Shown here piece after piece: positions 22,716-33,314 of a stretch of 64,000 nucleotides of DNA. Every line of letters begins with the position of its first letter. Position 1 is the first letter of the stretch. The notes under the pieces are model-generated. The model worked only from the letters and a program-made list of their open reading frames with translations. It ran no database searches and was not told the origin of the DNA. The position numbers and the translations under genes were made by a program. The DNA comes from Macrosoma leucophasiata (Eukaryota; Arthropoda; Insecta; Lepidoptera; Hedylidae). Location: positions 7,316,001-7,380,000 of the forward strand of contig JAWQUS010000030.1 in assembly GCA_036365455.1 (NCBI GenBank). The letters are read 5' to 3'.

Positions 22716-24289
22716 AAAAAAATAGTACATTGATGGAACTACGTGGTACTACGTTGTAATCGATAGATATCTATTTGGACAGTATTGCTATCAATGTATT
22801 TTGTGCGGCCACCTCTGAGGCCTGAGACTTTGAGATAAATTACCATCTCCTTTTTAATATTATAATAGGTACAATATATGACCTTATAACTACTGTCGCA
22901 GAGACATCACAACTTTCTAACCTCTTTGACTTCTAATATTTGCGTAGATGTCTACACACTCCAGTAGTCACCCACCATCTATATGAACTAGATGTTTGTT
23001 TACCTCCTTCATAGCAATTTTTTTTCCCACTAATAGAGCCACGAGAAAAATATGACAATTATTATATTTTTTTAATTCTGTCTAGCCGCCGGCGGCTTTA
23101 AGTTCCTTAAAGGGCTAAATCAAACTTTTCATAAGCATTTATATCATAAAAAGGTATTTACTAAAGATCATATCTAGATTTTTGTATGTCTGTATGTCTA
23201 TTCACGCCAAGTACTTTACAGGGCAGAGAGGTGGAGCGCCAGATAACCCGGTCCTGACACACCTCCCTAGCTTCTTCTACATTCATTATTCTCTTCATAC
23301 ATGCACGCCGAGATTTTTACATTTATGAAAACATCCAATGTGATACAGCTTTCAAATGTTTCTTTAAAACCCAGATTTATCTAAAAAAATTTACCTTTTT
23401 TAATTTATTTTTAAAATATGTTTACCTCAGCGTAGAAAGTTCAAAAAAGTTTATGGATGACTACTTACAACTTACGTGAGAGTTAAGCAACTTTTTCATA
23501 TTATTATTTTAAAACAGTCTAGACACAATTTTGTGACCACATCTAATACGCTTCAAAATCATGGCAACCCCGATAAAATCAAAAAAACGTTTTTAAAGTC
23601 GATTAATAATTAACTTTCAGCGTCGGTTTTCGCAGCTATACCTGCTACACAAAGGGCTTGCTTAAACTATTTCGATTTAATTTGAACACGTCCTCGAGGT
23701 CGACGCATTAAATGGGTAAACACTTATCCGTGTTTATACATTCTACAGGGGGAAACTGACATACTGATGTAACGAAACCCGACTTGCCATTTTGAGACGA
23801 AGATAGGTTTTCCATGAAAGTTTTTAGTATATACTAAAATTCGTCATCTTTCTTTTGTATTCCACACTGTTACGAATAACTTTTCATTTATGATATAAGT
23901 AGGTTAATATATAGATATATTGATTCTACTACAAATTAATTGGGGTTTTATCTGTACATAGGAGATATGAATGAAAAGTAAATAAGAAGGGTCTTTATAG
24001 GGCCAGTAGATGCTAATAGGTTTTTTTTTTGTATAAATTTTGTCTAACTGTCTGTATGTTTGTTTGCACCTTACAGGAAAAACTACTGAGTAACCTACTG
24101 AGTGATATTAGAAGCAGTAAGCGGTACTTACAGTTCTATTGCTTAAGGTAACTTAAAAACTTTCACGTTTTATCTTAATTCGCCGCATAGCACTTGAGAA
24201 ACAAACAATCTAATATTTTACTGATACTAAAAAGAGACACTAAAAAGACATTTTAAGAGGGATCATTACAGTCTGGTACAAAATCGCTT
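22716..24289. other. Intergenic DNA with old SINE scraps
   Basis: Fragments at about 22800-22830 (CCACCTCTGAGGCCTGAG) and 22940-23015 (GTAGATGTCTACAC... TTGTTTACCTCC) look like very old ACTGGTGG-family pieces. Nothing else is recognised. Confidence 0.35.
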
Positions 24290-24347
24290 AAAAAAAAAAG
24301 ATCCGGACGAATTGAGAACCTCCTCCTTTTTTCGAAGTCGGTTAAAA
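24290..24347 (-). repeat. Terminal fragment of the TTAACCGACTTCG repeat
   Basis: Reverse complement of 4712-4768, with matching GATCCGGACGAATTGAGAAC and TTTTTCGAAGTCGGTTAA. No interior is attached. Confidence 0.65.
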
Positions 24348-24635
24348 AAACTCAGGGTCAAATAAAAACAACGTTTTTTAAGGAGATGGAAGTTTGTACT
24401 TAGGAAGTCGCGTCATTTTTAATCTCAATTCCACGCGGAGGAAATCATGGAGAAAAGCTATTTATATACCTACTTATTATACCTAATACCGGTTTGCTTT
24501 TTCGGCTGCAAAAGTAACATAGAAAAAAGTTTTAGTAAAGTGTGTTGGTACTTCCACAGCCTCGTAATTTTCGGATTTCTTTTCTTGTTTTTTTTAATGT
24601 AAGTAGATTTTTATATTAGATCTGTATAGATTTAA

Positions 24636-24950
24636 CTGCCTCGGTAGCCTAGTGGTAGCAGGTCACTACTACTACGCTGAGGTCCTGGGTTCGATTCCCG
24701 GGTAGGGGGTTATCAGAGATAATGGTGTAAAGTCGTTTATCGCTGGTTCTATTGGGATTTTTCCATTTTCTGGAAATTTCCCAGTACCTCGAAGTTTGGT
24801 CCCGGAATGTGCCCGGAGATGTCAACAGGCTCGCCACCTGTTACATGGGCCAAAACGTAACCGGCGAATCGTGGGTGTTTGCATGTATGCTTGAATGCAT
24901 GCATTTACCTCTGCCTACCCCTTCGGGGATTACAGGCGTGAAGTTACGTT
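24636..24950 (+). mobile_element. tRNA-derived SINE, full-length
   Basis: Box A TAGCCTAGTGG (about 24646-24656) and box B GGTTCGATTCC both match the polymerase III consensus exactly. The body runs through TCCATTTTCTGGAAATTTCC and ends CCTTCGGGGATTACAGGCGT. TAGATTT flanks both ends and may be the target duplication. A second full copy lies inverted at 27040-27357; partial copies are at 50552-50720, 57085-57285 and 58527-58600. Confidence 0.8.
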
Positions 24951-25134
24951 AGATTTTTATATAGGCCTTCACTTTCGGCTTAATAATCACTTTCATCAAA
25001 CAAAACAAAGTAGTCTACTTGTATAAGCAATTGTTATCCTTCCGATGAAAGAGCACTGCTAACTGAGACACAAGCTTGTCGCTTAGTTCAGACGCAGATG
25101 CACATTGTAGCAAATAAATTAATAGAATTTTATG

Positions 25135-25845
25135 TTCTTAGGTTTTCGCGAGCTACACTCATTGAAATAAAACTATTTTTACGGATTTATCTCGCGTATA
25201 TTAAACTAAAATGATTTTTAAAATCAACCAATATTTAAGACCCATTAAAAGTAATATTCCATTACAAAATTCTGGCATTTATAAATTAGATTGTGATTGT
25301 GGACTCTCATATATTGGTCAAACGAAGAGAGCTGTATCCACCCGCGTTAAAGAGCACATTTCTGATGTCAAAAACCGAAGAACAGGGAGGTCTGCAGTCT
25401 GTGAACACATAGCAGATAAGCCAAACCATTACATCCGGTTTGATAAAATTCAAATACTCGCTAAAGAACACAAACCCATTCCAAGAATGGTACGCGAGGC
25501 TATTGAAATTTAAAAACACTTAAATTTCAATAGAGAAGATGGATGGCGATTATCAACATCATGGGATCCCATACTTAGCAAGATTAAATCCCAGCCGCAG
25601 CAGTCTGCAAGACCTCAAGATACCATAAGTAATTATTGTGTTAATCCTGAACGCTACGCAAGGCGTTTACGAAATCGATGGAGGTAGCTACATATAATTT
25701 TTTCAAACTTCTGTCAGACAAATGTCACCTCAGTCTGCCCGGGACCACGGAAGCTGAAAAACGAAACGTCTGGTTGATTTTAAAAATCATTTTAGTTTAA
25801 TATACGCGAGATAAATCCGTAAAAATAGTTTTATTTCAATAGAAT
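25135..25845 (+). mobile_element. Penelope-like element fragment bounded by inverted repeats
   Basis: A GIY-YIG nuclease frame lies between two perfectly complementary 70-bp arms at 25161-25230 and 25771-25840. Penelope-like retroelements encode a reverse transcriptase followed by a GIY-YIG nuclease and often carry terminal repeats in odd orientations. Here the reverse transcriptase is absent: the left arm leads straight into the nuclease. The unit is therefore a truncated, non-autonomous copy. A diverged piece of the arm is at 681-737. Confidence 0.8.
25211..25687 (+). pseudogene. GIY-YIG endonuclease domain of a Penelope-like element
   Basis: The frame gives a GIY motif at residues 22-24, a CDC cysteine pair at 28-30, YIG at 34-36, the catalytic-type Arg at 45 in STRVKEH, and a C-terminal REAIEI segment with the expected Glu. 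In the family this nuclease nicks the target DNA to prime reverse transcription. An in-frame TAA at 25511-25513 interrupts the domain just after REAIEI. The same frame then stays open to the TAG at 25685, giving 57 further codons starting KHLNFNREDGW. The first residues come from the inverted-repeat arm, so the ATG at 25211 is probably not an original start. It is unlikely to be expressed as a working enzyme. Confidence 0.85.
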
Positions 25846-27039
25846 TTTAGATTATAATTTTAGATAAATAGAATTTTTTATTTTATTTTATTTATTACAC
25901 AACGATGCATAGGTACCTATTACCTATATAATTATCCAGAAGTTACCAAAATGATTATCGATTTTTTTAGCTTTGGCTAATGATTCAATCGAGCAATTAC
26001 ATTATTGAGAGATTGAGACCTGTCGAAGTTTTTTGTTAAATCTAAGTAGGTATTATTTTTACGTCTTCCCAAAAACCTTTTGTTGACCGACCAAAGCCTC
26101 GTTAGATACTTTGTCTTCGTATTGGTATCATATTTTCTCCCTGTAAAACTTATTTTATTATTTTGATAGCGCTCCGTAACCTTGTTGGCGAGCAGTGTGA
26201 ACAATTTTAAACCACCTCAACCGCCACAGAAACAGAAAAGCCAACTTTAAGTGTTTCGTATAAAGTTTAATTTACTTCGATCTCTTTTCAATTTTAGGTG
26301 AGATCGCCATTCATACTGGGCTAACCTTATATTCTGCGAAGAATGGTTGGTAAATTTTCAATACTCACTTTATTAGGGGGAAGGAGCGGAAGGAGGGCGA
26401 ACGAAACGGCCTTTATTAGATTTTGTAGAAACGTGAGTATAGAGTCAATTGCATAGGCAGCGACCGACACTTTCATATTGGAAAGTAAATGTTCACTCTT
26501 TTTTGATGTTAGGTAATAATGTACCTATCAAAATAATTATTTATGCAATTTGGAAGGAACTTATGAAGTATGTAAATATTTTAATAAATAATTTAACTTG
26601 TATTGCACACATGGATGGACTTCCTAATAGGTAGGTATGCGTGTCCATCAATCCATAAAAGTTAGTTAATTACTTTGAAAAACAAGTGAAAAAATACCAT
26701 TCCGTTTAGGTACGTAGGTAAATTTATTCTACCTATCAATACCTAGCCACCAGACAAATATTTGTACTGAAAAAATACCTATCCTGTGTAGGTAGGTATA
26801 GGTATGTTACCTATAATCTGTATAGTTCAGATATTCTGTGCAATATGTAGGCAATGTAGATACCTACACAATACCTACCTGGGGCGCCCAGGCAATGTTT
26901 CAAATATTATGAATATTATTATAATCCATTACGTAGGTACCTACTTTACCTAGGTACCTAATGAATACAATGCCTAGGGATTGTAAGTATGGAGTAGGTA
27001 GGTACTTGCTGTTCTAACGGCAAGGCAAATCTATTTATA
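25846..27039. other. Intergenic DNA rich in GTAGGTA words
   Basis: No gene is supported. From about 26620 to 27010 the words GTAGGTA, TACCTA and CCTACC occur again and again without a fixed period. This is a degenerate simple-sequence region. Confidence 0.5.
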
Positions 27040-27357
27040 CGTACGTAACTTCACGCCTGTAATCCCCGAAGGGGTAGGCAAAAGTAAATGCATGCATTCA
27101 AGCATACATGCAAACACTTACGATTCGCCGGTTACGTTTTGACCCATGTACGAGTAACAGGTGGCGAGCCTGTTGACATCTCCGGGCACATTACCAAACT
27201 TCAAAGTACTGGGAAATTGCCCGAAAATGGAAAAATCCCAATAGAACCAGAGATAAAGGACTTTACACCATTATCTCTGATAACCCCCTACCCGGGAATC
27301 GAACCCAGGACCTCAGCGTAGTAGTAGTGGCCTGCTACCACTAGGCTACCGAGGCAG
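27040..27357 (-). mobile_element. tRNA-derived SINE, full-length, inverted
   Basis: Minus-strand copy of the family at 24636-24950, with the box A and box B region at the right end (ACCACTAGGCTACCGAGGCA). TCTATTTAT occurs on both sides (27030 and 27364), consistent with a 9-bp target duplication. It lies 2.1 kb from the plus-strand copy with the Penelope-like fragment between them. Confidence 0.8.
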
Positions 27358-27893
27358 TTAATTCTATTTATTACCTACCTAAAATCAACTTTATTAAAAT
27401 TAACAATTGCAGCAAACAAACTTAATCTAATCTTCATGAAAAGGGTACAATAATAATGCTTTAGTTCTTAATACAAACTTTCAACCATTTTATTTAATGA
27501 GTTGATTATTTTTAATTAATTAATTTTAAGTTATAATATCTTAGTAGATAACAACTGCATAAAAACGTTAAATAATAACTTACTTCTACGGATCACGTCA
27601 TGTCCGAGTCCGACTCGCATTTAGCCGCATTTTTTAAGATTGTTTGTTGTTTTCGTAGATATAAAAAGGTACCAACTTACCCACCAAATTGCAACTTTCT
27701 AGGACTTACCTACCATGGGAGTACCTACCATGAATTTTGAGTATCATAAATATCTGAGTAGATAAGTGACGAAATCGGAGTTTTTTAGGTATCGACAAAA
27801 TCTATTTTTTTACAAATCGCAAAACCGAAGTTGTCTATTTTATTAAATCGAAAGTTTTTTTATAAATATTAAGTAAGTAGGTACCTTTAAACA
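27358..27893. other. Intergenic DNA, nothing recognised
   Basis: AT-rich, no supported feature. Confidence 0.45.
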
Positions 27894-30462
27894 TCTATAC
27901 ATATAATAAAACAGTAGAACCCGCGTGTCTGTACATTGTATATATTTACGAAAAACGAATTGGGGGCGATGTTAAAATAGTATTAGAACACTTTTCAATG
28001 ATTTTTAATTTTATTGTCTGTTTGTCCCTTTGTCCAGGCTAATCTCCGAAGATACTGGACGGATTCGAATGAAACTTTTTGTGGTGTATAGATACTAAGC
28101 CTGGCCAACATTTAGGCTACTTTTTACTGCGGGAAATCCGTCATTCCCACGGGAATCTCTACATTTAATAAAATCGTAGGAAAGTCAAAACTGTACATTG
28201 AATATTTTTTAAAAGAATACTTGGGACGTGATCTACAATAGAAATCGAAGCCAAAAATATAGTTTTCAGATTTTTTGTCTGTTTGTCTCTATGTATGTCC
28301 GGGATAAACTAAAAAAGTACCTACTAAATGGCGCCTGTTTGTAATATTCATGCAAAATTTGAAGAAAAATTTTGCTAATTAATACTAACAGGTCCGGTCA
28401 ACATATAGGCTACATATTATCACGCTATCTCCTACGGGGGAAGAACTGTAAATCTATAAAATCGTAGGAAAGTCAAAACTGTACATTATTTTTTTTGTTT
28501 TAAAGAATATTTGGGGTGTGGTTGATATCGAAGCCAAATATAGTGTTTGTTTTGTCTGTTGTTGTTTGTCTGTATGTATGTGCGAGCTAAACTCAAAAAG
28601 TAATGGATCTTAATGGATGGCGTCAGTGACGGAGAAATATCGCCATCATCTGTCTGAAGATTTTCTACGAGCTTTAAGACACGTGCTACTGGAGACGAAG
28701 TCGAAGTAACTAATGAACGCATGCTGAACACCTGTATTAGTTCATTTCAAGATGTGGTAATTTCCACCACCGATTGAACTATCGAATATGGGTTACCAGC
28801 TCCCCAAATCATCACCGCATCAAGACCGTAGAAATTGGGAGTATATCGCTGAGACAAATTACGATCCGGGCGAAATGACCATGTCGCTTTGTTCTCTTCA
28901 GAGCAAAAACAAATTTATGATACCGTCCTCGAAAGCGTTGGGCAAAATCAGGATAAAATGTTTTTCTGCTGGATTTTGGGTGCTCCTGGTGGAACAGGAA
29001 AAACATTTGTTATCACTGGCATACTTGCAGAGGTCAGGAGGCAAGGCAAAATTGCTATTGCTGTAGCGTCGTGGGGAATTCCTGCCACACTGCTTCCGGA
29101 TAGCAAGACAGTACATGTCATGTTTAAAATTCCCTTATATTTAGAGAGCGCCGAAATGACGTTTTTGGTGTGTTATGTAACAGTGATAAGGGACACGTGC
29201 TCAAGGATTGCTTGATTGTATGGGATGAGTGTACGATGGCCAATAGAAAGGCAGTTGAGGCCGTGGACAGAACCCTGCAGGACATCCGCAGGATCGAACA
29301 TTTGAGTGAGTGGTGTCACATTACTGTTCACTGATGATTTAAGGCAAACGCTTCCCGTTTTGACGCGAAGATCGAGGGCTGACGAGATGAATGCTTTGTT
29401 GAAACGATCTTAACGAGTTCGTACTTACGCTGCGCTTGACCATTAATATGAGAGCTCGGCTAGACGACAATGCACGTGCTCAAGAATTTTCCGATGTCCT
29501 TCTAAGTCTTCGCGGAAGCACTCTACCAGAAGAGAGAGGTGGATAGGTGGTGTTTCCAGAACCCTCGACAGAGATGTATCCAGGAGAGAAGAACTCATTC
29601 TCGGTGTCTACGGGGACATTATCGTATACCGCACCAGCAGAAAACGACGTTTTGGGTGTGTAAGCGGGCCATTTTGACGCCCAAAAGCAGGCTGCAGCAA
29701 TTAATAGGCAATGAAGTGGTCTATACCTCCATAAAAACTGTCGTCGAGCAAGATGACGCCACACATTATCCTATGGCATTTCTGAACTTCCTGTCAGCAA
29801 GCGGGCTTCCATCGAATATGAAGGTAGGTGTCCCGATTATGCTTGTTCGGAACTTTTGTCCTCCGAAGTTGTATAACGGGACCCGGCATTGGCGTGGCAG
29901 TATTTATACCACGCATTCCCCTCATACCGCATAACTACACATTCCAGTTCAAGCGCGTACAGTTGAATGTGTGCTTCGCGATGACCATCAATAAGTCCCA
30001 AGGGCAGACACTGAGGTCAGCAGGTGTTAACCTCAGGACAAGTTGCTTCTCAGACGGGCAACTGTACGTCGCTTGCTACCGCGTTACCAGTCCTGTCTCT
30101 TTTTACATTTTGGCTCTTGGCAGAATAACTACCAACGTAGTTTATAGGAAAGTGTTGTGAGGTTTGATACCTTTGTACGTAATTTTACTCTTTTGTGTCC
30201 GGGAATATATTCCTGCATTATTTTGTCTATTTCCTTCAGTCACATCTTATGACTGAACCAGAGAATATGTAATAATACTACTGAACTCAGCAGGATTCCC
30301 ATATGACTTCCTTCACTTGCTTCGCTTGCAAAAAAAACTTATACTTTTAATTTAATACTATTTTAAAAGTTGTTTGCTTATAATGCTAAAGCGACACTGG
30401 CATCTTAGGTAAGTTTGGTGCTGTAGAGCCTTCACGCAGACGACGTTGCGGGCAGCTGCTAG
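27894..30462 (+). mobile_element. Helitron copy 2, internally deleted
   Basis: Starts TCTATACATATAATAAAACA after A (27893) and ends GCGGGCAGCTGCTAG before T (30463). It is 2569 bp. The ends, the non-coding leader and the helicase remnant match copy 1 at 10651-13424 with scattered substitutions and small indels. The Rep region is missing here too. Confidence 0.85.
28616..30160 (+). pseudogene. Helitron PIF1-type helicase remnant, copy 2
   Basis: This copy keeps a canonical Walker A, GAPGGTGKTF, near 28980, in the frame 28889-29215. The Walker B region is in a shifted frame near 29217 (TGTATGGGATGAGTGT). The C-terminal part 29828-30160 carries INKSQGQTLRSAG and GQLYVACYRVTSP. Stops and frame changes at about 29200, 29330 and 29890 break the gene. 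The segment 28620-28770 contains about 90 bp absent from copy 1. No complete protein can be made. Confidence 0.85.
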
Positions 30463-30469
30463 TAAATAA

Positions 30470-30547
30470 TAAAATAAGCAATTGAAACTTTGTAATTGCT
30501 TATTGCCTATGTACATAGGCATAACAAAGTTTCAATTGCTTATTTTA
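30470..30547. repeat. Palindrome abutting the Helitron 3' end
   Basis: Arms of 24 bp at 30470-30493 and 30524-30547 are perfectly complementary (TAAAATAAGCAATTGAAACT and onward). The loop contains a further perfect 18-bp palindrome, TGCCTATGTACATAGGCA, at 30504-30521. It begins 8 bp after the CTAG end of Helitron copy 2. It may be a separate miniature foldback element or a consequence of the insertion. Confidence 0.8.
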
Positions 30548-33300
30548 TATACAAATGTACGTAAATGTGCCTAGACATTATAATAATTGGTCTACTTTTG
30601 ATCTTGAGAATTTTGCATATCTGGTAGAGCTTTTGCAAAGGGGCATTGAACTTACACTATCATCACAGGGAGCGTCTCAGGGAGCGCCGTGGCGCGCCCT
30701 AGTGTGCACACTTAGCGGAACCCGAGCGATATGGATCGCTAGCGAATTACATTATTATTATTATGTAAGTATATCCATGAATTTGTCGAATTTATTGTAA
30801 TGTGATTATTTGGTTGTTTGAGTTTAGAGACATCTGTGTATTTATAAGGAAACTAACACTAAGAGCTGTACTACTACCTTTAACGTTTCTGAACTTAACG
30901 GCCGTTTTACTAGATGGCGCTATAACCGAGAGAATTGTCTTTCATTGGAAAAAATATTGTTTTTGGTATGTATTTTTAGATTTTATCAACCTACTTGGAT
31001 TATTTTGGTACCAATTTGATTTATATGTATACCTAATGCGTGTTAAATAAACTTCCGCTTTAACCATTTTTATTAAAATTGATTATGGTAAACCTAAAAA
31101 GCAAAGGCGGTACGATACCTTATTCACAGTCATTTTAGGTAAAAAAAGTTAAACAAAACAACTAACTAGGGATGCACAAACGGAATAAACATATCGATAT
31201 TCGTCGTATTGTTGATTATATCCATGAAGCTATAGAAAATAATATATAAGATAAAAAAGGAGACAAAACTCTGAATAGGTACTTGTTGTAAGCGAAGCGA
31301 AACCAGTTTAGTCTCATTTTTTCTTACTAATGTAGGATAAAATCAGAAAATAGCAATATCACAAAAACAGAAGTCTCATCACAGATTTTATATTATATTT
31401 GACTCAAACTGTTGTTCGTAGTGCTCCATCATTCACATACACTTATGCTTCAGGATAATATCGAATTCGAACACTATCCAGTATTAGATAAACTACAAAT
31501 ATAATATTGGAAAAAAATATCACGCTATGCGTATTATCGAGATTTTCGTTAATTGTATGGTAACAATTATTTTCACCATATTATAATTCATCGATATTTG
31601 TGAATTTATGAACACTCACTTGTTTCACACATTATTATTTATTTTAAAAGAAATTTATATATTATGTAAAGTAACCATTATTTCTCTGATTGAAAAGTAG
31701 TCTTTAAGGACACAATCAACAGATAAAATGTTTGGATTTATAAAAAATATCGAATTTTACACACTGAAACAAATAGCAAAAATTTAAGTATTTTCTAATC
31801 CCTGCTATCCCTACTATTATTAATATTATAAATGCGAAAGTAACTCTGTCTGTCTGTCCGTCTGTTACCTTTATACGTCCAAAAGACTGAACTGATTTTA
31901 ATGAAATTTGGTACAGAGATAGAGCTGACTTGGAGAAAGAAATGAAATGAAATGAAAATACTTTATTCCTTGGCTTACACATCAAGAACAAAATAAATAA
32001 ATAAAATAATAAAGATGAATACTCATTAACTACAATGACATAGTTATATGGTAGCTATGCAGATGTGCTCAATGTGTGAAGCCAAAAAAATGGAACCCAT
32101 CTCAGCATTATGCTGTAGCCCAGACTACAGCGCTGGTATTCTGATGGGCCCGACAAAGGTATGATTACGAACCCCAAGAATGGTGCTAATAAAAAAATAA
32201 AATAAAAAAAGTCACAAACAAAATAACGACAACAGAATAGAAAATTATCTATTCTTATGAATATAAAAATAAAATCTAGTAATATAGTTAAATAATATAA
32301 AAAAGAACATCTAGGTAGGTATATAAATAAAAAGGAATCACTAAATATATTATGTTGCCAAGGACTAAACTCGAGATCGGCTGGACTTAAATCGTTATTT
32401 TTTTGTGTTGTATTTATAATTGACCGGAGAAGGTTTGTATGAAACAAAAAAAAATAAAAAATATATACTATATATTATATTACAAATTTCAAGAAATCTT
32501 GACGACCATATTAACTTTTTAACTGAGACAACGGTCAGTCGTCAGTTATCGTTTTAAACAGTTGGATCGGTAGGAATTGATGATTGAAAATGGCATCAAA
32601 TTACCAGCAACAATCCACATTGCACCCGAGCGAAGCCGGGGCGGGTCGCTAGTTAATAATAAATATAATATTATATATAATAAATCTTTGTAAGTAGGTA
32701 CAGGTTTATCGCTAAAAACAAGGGAATTTACTTTATAATCATACCTACTATTTGTACCAAGAAAATTAGTAAATGTCGTAAATATTTATTTTTGTAACAA
32801 TTTACTAGCATAATTATAACGCAGCAAGTAGGTATTATTCTATGAATCAGATGGATACCGACAGACAGCAAATAATTAAATATACTTAGTTTATTAATAA
32901 CAATGAAATGATAGTTGTAAATAGATAACATTTTTAACTTTGTATTATATTTTATACTTAATATTTTTTGATTTGTAATAATAATAAATAATATGACATG
33001 TGTTATTATAGGTATCTGTAGTATGCATAAATTTATCCCTTCAGGTAGTGAAGGTAATTATTTAAGTATTATATGTATATATTATTATCATAGGCTACTT
33101 TTCGACATCCACGCGGGCGAAGCCGCGGGTTACAGCTAGTAGTCGATATTTTGACTTATCGATATTTTACAAGCCAACCGCACGAATTCAACGAACGCAA
33201 CGCAATCGCTCGTGAAATTGAGGTTATTTTTTTCTGTGATGTGTCAAATTTACTCAATTTTATAGAATGCATTATTTGTTGTGATATTTAAATTAAACTT
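30548..33300. other. Intergenic DNA with broken Helitron-like pieces
   Basis: No gene is supported. A repeat of the TATTATAAATGCGAAAGT type opens at about 31815 and breaks off near 31945. Its expected end (GGCGAAGCCGCGGGTTACAG then CTAG) appears only at about 33098-33140, so it was probably split by later insertions. Another CTAG end, GCCGGGGCGGGTCGCTAG, is at 32636-32653. The stretch 31950-32450 contains an ATGAA run and no recognised family. Confidence 0.45.
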
Positions 33301-33314
33301 TAGCAGACTGAAAA

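Noticed and set aside
24636..24720. tRNA gene with perfect A and B boxes
   Set aside because: A second full-length copy with the same 300-bp body at 27040-27357, and flanking duplications, show that it is a tRNA-derived SINE.
32055..32447. 130-residue open frame on the minus strand
   Set aside because: Hydrophobic, Phe/Leu/Ile-rich reading of AT-rich repeat DNA with no family match and no splice context.
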